Source: UBA5951 sp012269555
Lineage (GTDB): Bacteria > Pseudomonadota > Alphaproteobacteria > Puniceispirillales > Puniceispirillaceae
Reading direction: 5' to 3'
Assembly: GCA_038147755.1 (NCBI GenBank)
Contig: JAYQTS010000008.1
Coordinates: 62,001 to 126,000 of the forward strand
DNA: 64,000 bases
In this document: positions 45,689 through 55,537 of the stretch, one piece after another
How the letters are laid out: each line of letters starts with the position of its first letter
Numbering within the stretch: the stretch's first letter is position 1
Translations under genes and position numbers: made by a program
The notes under the pieces: model-generated
What the model saw: the letters and a program-made list of their open reading frames with translations, nothing else
What the model was told of the DNA's origin: nothing
The model's database searches: none

Positions 45689-46717
45689 ATGGGATATAAA
45701 GTAGCTGTAGTTGGTGCAACTGGTGCTGTTGGTAGAGAAATGCTTCAGACATTAAGCGAGCGAAAATTTCCAGCTGATGAAGTGTTTGCTTTAGCTAGTG
45801 AAAAGTCAGCGGGAAAAGAAATATCTTATGGGGAGGATGGCGTAATTAAAGTAACTTCTCTAGATAAATTTGATTTCTCTAGTGCAGACATAGCGCTATT
45901 CTCGGCAGGTGGAGAGCTATCAAAAGCCTATGCGCCTAGAGCCGGACAAGAAGGATGTTTGGTGATCGATAATAGCTCAGCATTCCGAATGGATCCAAAT
46001 GTCCCTCTGATTGTTCCAGAAGTAAACCCTGATACGTTGAAACAAGCTAAACCTGAAAACAAAGGCAAAAATATTATTGCAAATCCAAATTGCTCAACAG
46101 CTCAACTTGTGGTTGCATTAAAACCCATCCACGATGTCTTTACTATAAAGAGAGTAGTTGTTTCTACTTATCAAGCGACTTCTGGTGCAGGCAGTCTAGG
46201 CATGGAAGAACTTTTTAATCAAACCAAAGGAATTTTTGTAAATGATACAGTGACACCAGAGGTGTTTACTAAACAGATTGCATTCAATGCTATTCCACAC
46301 ATTGATGTATTTATGGATGATGGATTTACAAAAGAAGAATGGAAAATGCAGGTTGAAACAGCAAAAATTCTGGATCCAAATATCAAGCTCGTAGCACATT
46401 GTGTTCGTATACCAGTATTTATAGGTCATTCTGAAGCTGTTTTTATTGAAACTGAAAAATCATTTGAAGAAAAACAGATTAGAGAGTTATTGCGTAATGC
46501 TGAGGGACTAGCTGTTATTGATATGCGTTCAGACGAGGGATATGCAACACCTGTAGAGTGTGCTGGAGATGATTTAGTTTTTGTTAGTAGGATACGTAAG
46601 GATATTACAGTTGAAAATGGATTAGTTTTCTGGTGCGTTTCAGATAATTTACGTAAAGGGGCAGCGCTAAACTCCGTCCAAATTGCAGAGCTTGCTGTTG
46701 CACAAAAATATTTTTAA
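45689..46717 (+). CDS. asd: Aspartate-semialdehyde dehydrogenase
   Basis: Reduces aspartyl phosphate in the lysine, threonine and methionine pathway. 342 residues. VVGATGAVGREMLQ binds NADP; catalytic Cys is in IIANPNCSTAQLVV; STYQATSGAG and the His of HCVRIPVFIGHSEAV complete the site. AAGGAG at correct distance. Together with dapF and the probable dapC it serves diaminopimelate synthesis. Confidence 0.96.
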   Translation: MGYKVAVVGATGAVGREMLQTLSERKFPADEVFALASEKSAGKEISYGEDGVIKVTSLDKFDFSSADIALFSAGGELSKAYAPRAGQEGCLVIDNSSAFRMDPNVPLIVPEVNPDTLKQAKPENKGKNIIANPNCSTAQLVVALKPIHDVFTIKRVVVSTYQATSGAGSLGMEELFNQTKGIFVNDTVTPEVFTKQIAFNAIPHIDVFMDDGFTKEEWKMQVETAKILDPNIKLVAHCVRIPVFIGHSEAVFIETEKSFEEKQIRELLRNAEGLAVIDMRSDEGYATPVECAGDDLVFVSRIRKDITVENGLVFWCVSDNLRKGAALNSVQIAELAVAQKYF

Positions 46718-46751
46718 TTTGAGTTTTGCCCCAAAAAATTGCAAAGGTATA

Positions 46752-47543
46752 TTAACGAATTAAATCTATGGTTAGTAGTGGCATAGACTGTCTTGATTGA
46801 GACTGCTCAATTAGAGATTGTGTGATGCGACAGGCTTTGTTTGCAGCTTCTATTTGAGTTTTTCCAGATACTAATAAAGATGTTAAGATTGCCGCCAATG
46901 TGTCGCCCGCTCCAGAAATACCTGCTCTTTGTTTTTTATGCCGGAAAACACTTATATGATCTGGGCCAACCAATATATCAGCTATCTCATTTTTCGCTGA
47001 AAAAACACCAGTTGTCAAAACCCATTCAGGTCCTTTTGATTGTATAATTTTGCCAGCTTTAACTGCCGAATCTACATCGGAAACGCAAATATCAGACAAA
47101 TAAGATGACTCAAATACATTAGGCGTCGTTACAGTTGAGAGTGGTAATAATTGTCTTTTTGATTCTTCGGCAAGCTCCTTATCTATATAAAGAGAGCCGT
47201 TATCTCCAAACACAGGGTCATAGATGTATAGAGTTTCTGGATTTTTAATTACATGTTTGCGTATGACATTGACTTGTCCCTTGTGACCAAGATAACCAGT
47301 TTGTATAGCATCGATATTGTTTGCACTTTTCACCTTTTTTAATTCTCTCAACAAGCAGTCCATCTGCCCTTTTGGCATAACAAATTTAGAGGCATTTATG
47401 ATACCAGGATGGGCTGCAAGAACTACACTATTTATGCAAAGAGTCTCGTGCCCAAATAGAGTATGGATTGGCACAGCAACCGTATTTCCAACACGACCTG
47501 AAACAACACTCGACTGAATTGATAGTATGGAAGGTGATTTCAT
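46752..47543 (-). CDS. pdxY: Pyridoxal kinase, PdxY-like
   Basis: Ribokinase-superfamily enzyme phosphorylating pyridoxal. About 263 residues. N-terminal ILSIQSSVVSGRVGNTVA is the PdxY/PdxK signature; YIYDPVFGDNG holds the metal loop; AGISGAGDTLAAILTSLL carries the catalytic Asp and anion hole. PdxY and PdxK are hard to separate here. Convergent with asd; 168 bp separate it from the divergent sdhC. Start ATG 47543 rather than 47558 is preferred by alignment. Confidence 0.9.
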   Translation of the reverse strand: MKSPSILSIQSSVVSGRVGNTVAVPIHTLFGHETLCINSVVLAAHPGIINASKFVMPKGQMDCLLRELKKVKSANNIDAIQTGYLGHKGQVNVIRKHVIKNPETLYIYDPVFGDNGSLYIDKELAEESKRQLLPLSTVTTPNVFESSYLSDICVSDVDSAVKAGKIIQSKGPEWVLTTGVFSAKNEIADILVGPDHISVFRHKKQRAGISGAGDTLAAILTSLLVSGKTQIEAANKACRITQSLIEQSQSRQSMPLLTIDLIR

Positions 47544-47646
47544 TAGGAATAATAACACTTACAGTGATTTTAAGAAATCAGATTTAAACAAAAGAGCTCT
47601 TTTTTACTAGATCATGAAAACATTCGTAAATCTAACGTCGGATTTG

Positions 47647-47675
47647 TTGATTTTGATAAGTGGCTGTCTTATACC
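47647..47675 (+). promoter_or_regulatory. Candidate promoter of sdhCDAB
   Basis: TTGATT, 17-bp spacer, TATACC, ending 36 bp before the sdhC start. The -35 hexamer is the same as in the yggS candidate. Confidence 0.4.
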
Positions 47676-47711
47676 TGATCTACTAGAAGATACAAAAGGA
47701 TTTTGATAAAA

Positions 47712-48092
47712 ATGTCTCGGCCTCGTCCTCTATCGCCACATTTATCTATCTGGCGATTTCAGCTCCCCGCTGTAATGTCTATTACCCATCGAATGACAGG
47801 GGTTATTTTGGCATCTGGAACTATTTTGCTAACTTGTTGGCTCTTATCTCTTGCGTTCGGAGAAAATAGTTTTAACCTTGTATCCATAATAATATTCCAC
47901 CCTCTTGGACAACTTGTAATGTTTGGTTATTCGGTTGTGTTATTTTATCATGCGAGCAATGGTGTGCGTCATTTGTTCTGGGATTTTGGAAAAGCACTTG
48001 ATGTGCCAGGCGTTTATACGTCAGGGCGTATTGCCTTGATAACAATGTTTTTCCTGATAGTTGGTTTTTGGTCAGTAATATTTTTTAGTTAG
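47712..48092 (+). CDS. sdhC: Succinate dehydrogenase cytochrome b556 subunit
   Basis: Membrane anchor of complex II. 126 residues with three membrane helices. SPHLSIWRFQLPAVMSITHRMTGV is the family start, and the haem ligand His lies in LFYHASNGVRHLFWD. The ATG at 47712 follows AAGGA at a slightly long distance; TTG 47703 is the alternative. First gene of sdhCDAB. Confidence 0.95.
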   Translation: MSRPRPLSPHLSIWRFQLPAVMSITHRMTGVILASGTILLTCWLLSLAFGENSFNLVSIIIFHPLGQLVMFGYSVVLFYHASNGVRHLFWDFGKALDVPGVYTSGRIALITMFFLIVGFWSVIFFS

Positions 48093-48101
48093 GAAAACAA
48101 A

Positions 48102-48494
48102 ATGGCACAGCCTTCAAATTCAATGAGAACTCCACTTGCAAAGGCACGCGGTCTCGGTTCAGCTAAATCGGGGGTGCATCATTGGTGGTATCAAAGACTA
48201 ACAGCTATAGCTATGGTACCTTTGGTTTTATCAGCTATATATTTGATCTTTAGGATAGCAGGCTCTGATTATAACCAAGCTATTTCTCTTCTTCAAAACC
48301 CATTTCATGCCGCTATTTTATTATTATTGATTGTTGTAGGCTTCTGGCATTGCATGCTTGGAATTCAAGTTGTGATAGAAGATTATGTTGGCTCAGAATG
48401 GGGACGAATATCATCAATAATCGTTGTTAAGGCTATACTTATCTTGCTTGCAACTTTATCAGCTCTATCTTTACTGAAGATAGTATCAATCTAA
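48102..48494 (+). CDS. sdhD: Succinate dehydrogenase membrane anchor subunit
   Basis: Second membrane anchor of complex II. 130 residues with three membrane helices. LAKARGLGSAKSGVHHWWYQRLTAIAM is the typical start, and GFWHCMLGIQVVIEDYV contains the second-helix His/Tyr region facing the quinone and haem. 9 bp after sdhC. Confidence 0.95.
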   Translation: MAQPSNSMRTPLAKARGLGSAKSGVHHWWYQRLTAIAMVPLVLSAIYLIFRIAGSDYNQAISLLQNPFHAAILLLLIVVGFWHCMLGIQVVIEDYVGSEWGRISSIIVVKAILILLATLSALSLLKIVSI

Positions 48495-48536
48495 TTGGTT
48501 ACGAAAAAAATTGACTATAGAAAAGGTAAATAAATA

Positions 48537-50327
48537 ATGAGTGCATATGAAATTACAGATCATCACTATGATGTGGTTGTTGTTGGAGCGGGTGGTGCAG
48601 GATTGAGAGCAACATTAGGCATGGCAACGTCGGGTCTGCGCACTGCATGTGTAACCAAAGTGTTCCCAACGCGTTCACACACTGTAGCGGCTCAAGGCGG
48701 TATAGGCGCTGCGCTCAACAACATGGGCGAAGGTGATGGATGGCGTTATCACATGTATGATACGGTTAAGGGTTCAGACTGGCTTGGAGATCAAGATGCA
48801 ATTGAATATATGTGTCGAGAAGCCATTCCATCTGTGATTGAACTAGAGCATTATGGTGTTCCTTTTTCTAGAACAGATGAAGGCAACATTTACCAAAGAC
48901 CTTTTGGAGGCCATACATTGGATTATGGGAAGTCTATGGCAAGACGTGCTTGTGCTGCTGCTGATAGAACAGGGCACGCAATTTTACATACACTTTATCA
49001 GCAGTGTTTAAAACACGCTGCAGAATTTTTTGTGGAATATTATGCTATAGATCTGATTATGGATGATAATGGAACATGTCAGGGCATCGTTGCATTATGT
49101 ATGGAAGATGGTTCTATACACCGTTTTCTTGGACAACGAACGGTTCTTGCTACTGGTGGGTATGGAAGGGTTTATTTTTCTTGCACATCTGCTCATACCT
49201 GCACCGGTGATGGGAACGCGATGGCATTGCGTGCAGGGCTACCACTTCAAGATATGGAGTTTGTACAATTCCACCCAACAGGTGTTTATGGAGCAGGTGT
49301 TTTGATTACAGAAGGAGCTCGTGGTGAGGGTGGGTATCTTACCAACTCTGAGGGTGAGCGGTTCATGGAGAGATATGCGCCGACTGCTAAAGATTTAGCC
49401 AGTCGAGATGTGGTAAGTAGGTCAATGACAATTGAAATTAATGAGGGAAGAGGAGTTGGCCCGAAAAAAGATCATATAATGTTGCACCTTGAGCACATAG
49501 ATCCGGAGACTCTTCATCAAAGATTACCCGGCATTACTGAAACAGCTAAAATTTTTTGTGGTGTTGATGTAACCAAAGACCCAATTCCTGTTCTACCAAC
49601 AGTGCATTATAATATGGGTGGTGTGCCAACAAATTATCATGGTGAAGTGTTATGTCCAAGTGACTCAGACCCAAATAAAACTGTTCAAGGACTAATGGCC
49701 ATAGGGGAGGCTGCATGTGTTTCTGTCCATGGGGCAAATAGGCTCGGAACAAATTCACTTCTTGATATTGTGGTTTTTGGGAGGGCAGCAGCACACCGAG
49801 CAAGGGAAGTGCTAACGCCAGGAGCATCTCACGCACCAGTATCCAAAGTATCATCAGACCGTGCTATTAGCAGGTTAGATAGAATGCGTCATTCAAAGGG
49901 CGATAAACAGCCAGGTGAACTAAGGCTTGAGATGCAACTGGCAATGCAAAAATATGCAGCCGTTTTTCGTTCTGGTGAATCACTTACAGAGGGTGTTAAA
50001 ACAATGGACTCAATAGCGGGGGATATGAACAATATTGGTATTCAGGATAGGTCTTTAATATGGAATACCGATTTAATAGAGGCGATGGAACTAGAAAACT
50101 TGATGGGGCAGGCTTTAGTAACTATCCGTTCTGCTGAACAGAGAAAGGAATCAAGAGGAGCTCATGCACATGAAGATTTTTCTGAAAGAGACGATAAGAA
50201 TTGGATGAAACACACAGTGATGTGGCTTGATGATGAAAACAAATCCTCCGTTACCTATCGTGATGTGACGTTAACAACACTTACCAATGAAGTAGAGTCT
50301 ATACCACCAGTGGCACGTGTATATTAA
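48537..50327 (+). CDS. sdhA: Succinate dehydrogenase flavoprotein subunit
   Basis: Catalytic subunit of complex II. 596 residues. VVVGAGGAGLRATLG binds FAD; the covalent FAD His is in TRSHTVAAQGGIGAAL; the active site includes QFHPTGVYGAGVLITEGARGEGG and HYNMGGVPTNYHGEV; the end THVMWLDDE-like segment (HTVMWLDDENKSS) is typical. 42 bp after sdhD. Confidence 0.97.
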   Translation: MSAYEITDHHYDVVVVGAGGAGLRATLGMATSGLRTACVTKVFPTRSHTVAAQGGIGAALNNMGEGDGWRYHMYDTVKGSDWLGDQDAIEYMCREAIPSVIELEHYGVPFSRTDEGNIYQRPFGGHTLDYGKSMARRACAAADRTGHAILHTLYQQCLKHAAEFFVEYYAIDLIMDDNGTCQGIVALCMEDGSIHRFLGQRTVLATGGYGRVYFSCTSAHTCTGDGNAMALRAGLPLQDMEFVQFHPTGVYGAGVLITEGARGEGGYLTNSEGERFMERYAPTAKDLASRDVVSRSMTIEINEGRGVGPKKDHIMLHLEHIDPETLHQRLPGITETAKIFCGVDVTKDPIPVLPTVHYNMGGVPTNYHGEVLCPSDSDPNKTVQGLMAIGEAACVSVHGANRLGTNSLLDIVVFGRAAAHRAREVLTPGASHAPVSKVSSDRAISRLDRMRHSKGDKQPGELRLEMQLAMQKYAAVFRSGESLTEGVKTMDSIAGDMNNIGIQDRSLIWNTDLIEAMELENLMGQALVTIRSAEQRKESRGAHAHEDFSERDDKNWMKHTVMWLDDENKSSVTYRDVTLTTLTNEVESIPPVARVY

Positions 50328-50341
50328 TTAGGAAAAATGAT

Positions 50342-51124
50342 ATGGCTGAATTTACCCTTCCCACACATTCAAAAGTTACAAAAGGAGATTTTTTCCCAGC
50401 TAAAAAAACAGCTGAGAATGTTAAGACATTCTCAATTTACCGTTGGTCTCCAGAGGACGATGATAATCCAAGGATGGATGATTTTGAAGTTGACTTGGAC
50501 GAATGCGGTCCAATGGTATTGGATGCATTGATAAAAATAAAGTCAGAGGTTGATAGTTCTCTTACATTTAGGCGTTCATGCAGAGAAGGTATTTGTGGCT
50601 CATGCTCCATGAACATTGACGGTACAAATACGCTTGCTTGTTTAAAGGCAATAGAGGATGTCAAGGGTGATGTAAAAATATATCCACTACCGCATATGCC
50701 GGTGGTAAAGGATCTTGTCCCAGATCTCACCCATGCATATGCACAATTAACTTCTATTGAGCCGTGGCTAAAAGCAGATACACCAGCGCCAGAAGGAAAG
50801 GAGCGCAAACAGTCCCCCGAAGAACGTCAAGAAATAGATGGGATGTGGGAGTGCGTTTTATGTTTTAGTTGCACAACGTCCTGCCCAAGCTATTGGTGGA
50901 ATGGTGATAGGTATCTCGGACCAGCAGTATTGCTTCAAGCTTACCGTTGGATTGCGGATAGCAGAGATGAATATACGGGCGAACGATTAGATGCGTTAGA
51001 AGACCCATTTCGTTTATATCGATGCCATACGATTATGAATTGTGCAAAAACTTGTCCAAAAGGGCTAAATCCTGGAAAGGCTATCGGTGAGATCAAGAAA
51101 AAAATGTTAGAGAGACAAAGTTAG
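50342..51124 (+). CDS. sdhB: Succinate dehydrogenase iron-sulfur subunit
   Basis: Electron-transfer subunit of complex II. 260 residues. The 2Fe-2S ligands are in CREGICGSCSMNI with a later Cys in TLACLKAI; the 4Fe-4S and 3Fe-4S ligands are in CVLCFSCTTSCPSYWWN and CHTIMNCAKTCPKGLNP. All three clusters are complete. 14 bp after sdhA. Confidence 0.97.
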   Translation: MAEFTLPTHSKVTKGDFFPAKKTAENVKTFSIYRWSPEDDDNPRMDDFEVDLDECGPMVLDALIKIKSEVDSSLTFRRSCREGICGSCSMNIDGTNTLACLKAIEDVKGDVKIYPLPHMPVVKDLVPDLTHAYAQLTSIEPWLKADTPAPEGKERKQSPEERQEIDGMWECVLCFSCTTSCPSYWWNGDRYLGPAVLLQAYRWIADSRDEYTGERLDALEDPFRLYRCHTIMNCAKTCPKGLNPGKAIGEIKKKMLERQS

Positions 51125-51152
51125 TAAAATATATTGGTCAGCAAAAAAGCCT

Positions 51153-52223
51153 GTGTCATACGAGCAAAATACACTTCTTTATAAATATAATTACCTTTTA
51201 TCGACTGGCAAGTTAAACAAGGACGTTGGACAGGCCATGGCAATAGAAGAACTGAACAACTTATATTTGTCTTTATTAAGTAATATTAAAAAAAAATGGC
51301 AGTTTTGGAGCTCTAGTGTTGCTCCAAAGGGCGTTTACTTATTTGGTGGCGTTGGTCGTGGAAAAACCATGTTAATGGATTTGTTTTTTGCAGAATGTCC
51401 TGAAGGTAATAAACAACGTCTTCATTTTCATGATTTTATGGCAATGGCGCATAATCTAATCAATGAGGCACGAAAAGCGAATTCCGAAGATCCGATAGAA
51501 ACAGCGGCTAAGCGCATTATTCAAAATGGCAAGATAGTTTGTTTCGATGAAATGGAAGTTCGAGATATCGCTGACGCCATGATTATCAGTCGTTTATTTG
51601 CTTTCCTATGGCAACAGGGAATGGTTTTAATTGCAACCTCCAATAGACACCCAGATGAATTATATAAAAATGGGTTACACCGCGATAGGTTTATACCTTT
51701 TTTGACAGAACTTAAATCAAAGATGCGAATTATTGATATTAAAGAAGGTGATGATTTTAGAAAACAGATTTTAGCTGGATTTGATGGTTGGATGTTTCCG
51801 TTTAATCAAAGGTAAATACAAAATTATCAAATTATTTAGCCAATTGTTGCAAGATAGACCGCCTCAGGGAGAAATAATAAAAAGCTCTGGTAGAGAAATA
51901 AAGTTAGCAAAAACGGGCGGCGATATTGCTTTTGTGCACTTTGATGAGCTTTGTCGTACTGCGCTAGCAGCAGGTGATTTTTGATTATTGCTGACAGGTT
52001 TAAAGGGTTGATTATGTCAGATGTTCCTATTTTAGGAGATGATCAAAGAGATGCTGCCCGAAGGTTCATGTGGCTTGTTGATGCACTTTATGATAGAGGC
52101 AGATTCCTCGTTGTGGGTGCCGCTGTTGAAAGAGAAAAAATATATGTAGGTGAAGATTGGCAGTTTGAGTTTAGTAGGACACTTTCGAGATTAACACAAA
52201 TGTCACGATATCATCTACCATAA
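51153..52223 (+). CDS. zapE: Cell division AFG1-like ATPase ZapE (two frameshifts)
   Basis: Cytoplasmic AAA-type ATPase associated with the Z-ring. Walker A is GGVGRGKTMLMD, Walker B CFDEMEVRDIADAMI, then ATSNRHPDELYKNGLHRDRFIPF. The frame breaks near 51810, continuing as KYKIIKLFSQLLQDRPPQGE, and near 51978, where one T added to a T5 run gives GDFLIIADRFKGLIMSDVP. The last part RDAARRFMWLVDALYDRG and FSRTLSRLTQM is the normal C-terminus. About 357 residues overall. Position between sdhB and mdh is the usual one in alphaproteobacteria. Start GTG 51153 is uncertain. Confidence 0.9.
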
Positions 52224-52359
52224 TGAGATGGGTCTATTATGTTTAGACTTGTTTTAGTTTGGTAGATTAGTTACCAATGCGACATAAATTACTATTTTAA
52301 TAATTCGGTATTATTAATGTCTTTTCATTTCTATTCAACACTCATTTATGAGGTACATA

Positions 52360-53310
52360 ATGGCACGCAATAAAATAGCACTAATAGGGTCTGGTAATAT
52401 TGGTGGAACATTAGCTCACTTAGCCGGTATAAAAGAATTAGGTGATATTGTTCTTTTTGATATTGCAGAAGGAATTCCACAGGGAAAAGCTTTAGATATA
52501 GCGGAGTCAAGCCCAGTAGAGGGGTTTGATTGTGCGGTATCAGGGGCAAATGATTATGCTGAAATAGCAGGTTCTGATGTGGTGATTGTTACTGCTGGAG
52601 TTGCCCGGAAACCAGGTATGAGTAGAGATGACCTTGTTGGCATAAACAGTAAGGTTATGATGGCAGTGGGAGATGGAATAAAGAACAATTGTCCTGACGC
52701 TTTTGTTATATGTATTACAAATCCGTTAGATGCAATGGTAGGTGTGCTCCAAAAATCATCTGGTCTCCCTGTCAATAGAGTGGTAGGCATGGCCGGCATA
52801 CTCGACTCTGCCAGATTTAGGTATTTTCTTGCCGAAGAATTTAACGTGTCTGTGAAGGATGTAACTGCATTTGTATTAGGGGGGCATGGAGACACAATGG
52901 TACCCCTTACTAGATATTCCACAGTTGCTGGAATTCCTGTGCCTGATTTGATTAAAATGGGGTGGTCAACTGCAGACAGAATTGAAAAAATCGTTCAGAG
53001 AACACGAGACGGTGGGGCAGAAATAGTAGGACTCCTCAAAACAGGTTCAGCTTTTTATGCTCCGGCTTCTTCGGCCATAGAAATGGCTGAGGCATATTTA
53101 AAAGATCAAAAGAGATTGCTTCCTTGTGCAGCTTATGTAGACGGCAAATATGGTCTTGAAGGAATGTATGTTGGAGTTCCAGTAATAATTGGCAAAAATG
53201 GCGTTGAGCGGATCATTGAAATCACGCTAAATGAAGAAGAACAAAATATGTTTAATCATTCTGTTTCTGCTGTAAAAACACTAAATGATATTGTAAAACG
53301 TGTTGTTTGA
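52360..53310 (+). CDS. mdh: Malate dehydrogenase
   Basis: NAD-dependent, LDH-like malate dehydrogenase of the TCA cycle. 316 residues. ALIGSGNIGGTLAHL binds NAD; ARKPGMSRDDLVGIN is the substrate loop with its Arg residues; ITNPLDAM and the catalytic His in GGHGDTMVPL follow. The ATG at 52360 is preferred over 52348 because GAGG lies between them. Upstream, a 6-bp inverted repeat (TTGGTA/TACCAA, 52259-52277) has no assigned role. Confidence 0.96.
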   Translation: MARNKIALIGSGNIGGTLAHLAGIKELGDIVLFDIAEGIPQGKALDIAESSPVEGFDCAVSGANDYAEIAGSDVVIVTAGVARKPGMSRDDLVGINSKVMMAVGDGIKNNCPDAFVICITNPLDAMVGVLQKSSGLPVNRVVGMAGILDSARFRYFLAEEFNVSVKDVTAFVLGGHGDTMVPLTRYSTVAGIPVPDLIKMGWSTADRIEKIVQRTRDGGAEIVGLLKTGSAFYAPASSAIEMAEAYLKDQKRLLPCAAYVDGKYGLEGMYVGVPVIIGKNGVERIIEITLNEEEQNMFNHSVSAVKTLNDIVKRVV

Positions 53311-53343
53311 ATGCAATCTGGAAAATAAAAAATCGAGGAAAAA

Positions 53344-54510
53344 ATGAACATTCATGAACATCAGGCTAAGGCATTACTTGCACAATATGGCGTGAAGGTG
53401 CCAGATGGCTATCCAGCTTTTAGCGTAGAAGAAGCTGTTGAGGCTGCTGGCAAACTAAAGAGTGATGTAAAAGTTGTTAAAGCTCAGATTCATGCTGGTG
53501 GTAGAGGAAAGGCAGGAGGCGTAAAAGTTGTAAAAACCATTGATGAAGTTAGAAGTGAAGCTAAGGAAATGCTTGGCAAAACACTCATAACACATCAAAC
53601 TGGTCCTGCTGGAAAAGAGGTTAAGCGTCTTTTTATAGAGGAAGGGTGCGACATAGACCGCGAGTTATATTTTTCAATGCTGATTGATAGAGCCACATCT
53701 CAAGTGAGCATCATATGCTCAACTGAGGGAGGCATGGACATAGAAGCTGTAGCGGCGAAAACACCAGACAAAATTTTAACTCTGTCAATTAAGCCTTCGA
53801 CAGGTATTAAAGCACACCATATAAGACGCATCGCAAAAGCATTAAGGTTAACTGGAGATACGGCTAAGCAAGCTGTTCCATTTATAACTAACTTGTATAA
53901 CGCATTTTGCTCAAAAGACGCTAGTTTGATAGAAATCAATCCGTTGGTTGTTAACACAGACGGTGATCTCTTGGCTTTGGACGCAAAAATGGGGTTTGAT
54001 GATAATGCCTTGTTTAGACAAAAAGAGGTTTTATCGCTGAGAGACTTGTCAGAAGAAGATCCAGCTGAAGTAAAAGCATCAGAATATGATTTAAATTATA
54101 TTAAACTGGATGGAAACATTGGTTGCATGGTAAATGGTGCCGGTCTTGCAATGGCTACCATGGACATTATTCAGTTAGAGGGGGGGTCTCCAGCTAATTT
54201 TCTAGATGTGGGTGGGAGTGCTACGGCAGAGCGAGTAACAGAGGCATTTAAAATTATACTTTCGGATAGCAATGTTGAGGGTATTCTCGTAAATATATTT
54301 GGTGGCATTATGAGATGTGATGTTATTGCAACAGGGGTGGTGCAGGCTGCTCGAGCGCTTGGACTTGAAAAACCACTTGTTGTTCGTCTTGAAGGAACCA
54401 ATGTGGAAGCAGGAAAAGATATTTTATCCTCTTCTGGTCTTGCGATTATCCCAGCTGATAACTTAGCTGACGCAGCAACAAAAATTGTCGCTGCTGTGAA
54501 AGGAAACTAG
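53344..54510 (+). CDS. sucC: Succinyl-CoA synthetase beta subunit
   Basis: ATP-grasp subunit of succinyl-CoA ligase. 388 residues. MNIHEHQAKALLAQYGV, KAQIHAGGRGKAGGVK, EINPLVVNTDG and GGIMRCDVIATGVVQA are typical. GAGGA precedes the start. Three bases separate it from sucD. Confidence 0.97.
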   Translation: MNIHEHQAKALLAQYGVKVPDGYPAFSVEEAVEAAGKLKSDVKVVKAQIHAGGRGKAGGVKVVKTIDEVRSEAKEMLGKTLITHQTGPAGKEVKRLFIEEGCDIDRELYFSMLIDRATSQVSIICSTEGGMDIEAVAAKTPDKILTLSIKPSTGIKAHHIRRIAKALRLTGDTAKQAVPFITNLYNAFCSKDASLIEINPLVVNTDGDLLALDAKMGFDDNALFRQKEVLSLRDLSEEDPAEVKASEYDLNYIKLDGNIGCMVNGAGLAMATMDIIQLEGGSPANFLDVGGSATAERVTEAFKIILSDSNVEGILVNIFGGIMRCDVIATGVVQAARALGLEKPLVVRLEGTNVEAGKDILSSSGLAIIPADNLADAATKIVAAVKGN

Positions 54511-54513
54511 TCA

Positions 54514-55395
54514 ATGTCAGTACTAATTAATCGAGACACGCGTGTTATTTGTCAGGGATTCACCGGTTCGCAAGGCACTTTTCATTCTGAGCAAGCGATT
54601 GCTTACGGTACTAATATGGTTGGTGGGGTCACGCCTGGTAAAGGAGGTCAAAAGCACTTATCTCTGCCAGTATTCGACACTGTATCAGAGGCAGTTGAAG
54701 AAACAGGCGCTAATGCATCGGTAATATATGTTCCGCCGCCATTTGCAGCAGACTCTATTCTTGAGGCAATTGATGCAAAAATTGAGCTCATCATCTGTAT
54801 AACAGAAGGTATTCCTATCATGGATATGGTTGCCGTAAAAGCTGCACTCAATGATAGTTCAAGTAGGTTAGTGGGGCCTAACTGTCCAGGTGTTATCACT
54901 CCAGGTGAATGTAAGATAGGTATTATGCCAGGGCATATTCATAAACCTGGCAAAGTAGGTATTGTTTCTCGCTCTGGCACATTAACTTATGAAGCAGTAG
55001 CTCAAACAAGTGTAATTGGTCTCGGTCAATCAACCTGCATTGGAATTGGAGGAGATCCAATAAATGGAACAAATTTTGTAGATTCATTATCATTATTTCT
55101 AGAAGACGAGCAAACAGAAGCAATTTTGATGATAGGGGAAATCGGCGGAGATGCGGAAGAAAAGGCGGCAGATTTTTATTCAGCCCATCCAAATAAAAAA
55201 CCAATTGCTGGTTTTATTGCCGGGCAAACAGCCCCACCTGGCAGAAGAATGGGGCATGCCGGCGCGATTGTTGCAGGAGGTAGTGGGGCTGCTTCAGATA
55301 AAATAAAAGCAATGGAGGCAGCCGGTTTTAGTGTTGCTTCCTCTCCATCAGCTCTTGGAGAAGCAGTGAGTGAGGCTATTTCAAAATTTAAGTAG
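54514..55395 (+). CDS. sucD: Succinyl-CoA synthetase alpha subunit
   Basis: Carries the phosphohistidine of the ligase. 293 residues. CoA-binding CQGFTGSQGTFHSEQAI, GPNCPGVITPGECKIGIMPG, and the phosphorylated His in RRMGHAGAIVAGG. Paired with sucC. Confidence 0.97.
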   Translation: MSVLINRDTRVICQGFTGSQGTFHSEQAIAYGTNMVGGVTPGKGGQKHLSLPVFDTVSEAVEETGANASVIYVPPPFAADSILEAIDAKIELIICITEGIPIMDMVAVKAALNDSSSRLVGPNCPGVITPGECKIGIMPGHIHKPGKVGIVSRSGTLTYEAVAQTSVIGLGQSTCIGIGGDPINGTNFVDSLSLFLEDEQTEAILMIGEIGGDAEEKAADFYSAHPNKKPIAGFIAGQTAPPGRRMGHAGAIVAGGSGAASDKIKAMEAAGFSVASSPSALGEAVSEAISKFK

Positions 55396-55537
55396 TTTTT
55401 TGTTTGATCAAATATATAATTGAGTAAAGTGTAAAAAATTGGGGAAAAAGAGCGCTTTTGAGTGTCTAAAGACATATGTATACGATTACTAGTATTGAAT
55501 ATAAAAAGTAAGCTCTAAATTAGTGTCGGAGCCAAAA

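Noticed and set aside
54923..55204. Leucine-rich ORF antisense to sucD
   Set aside because: A frame shadow of an intact, highly conserved gene with no signals of its own.
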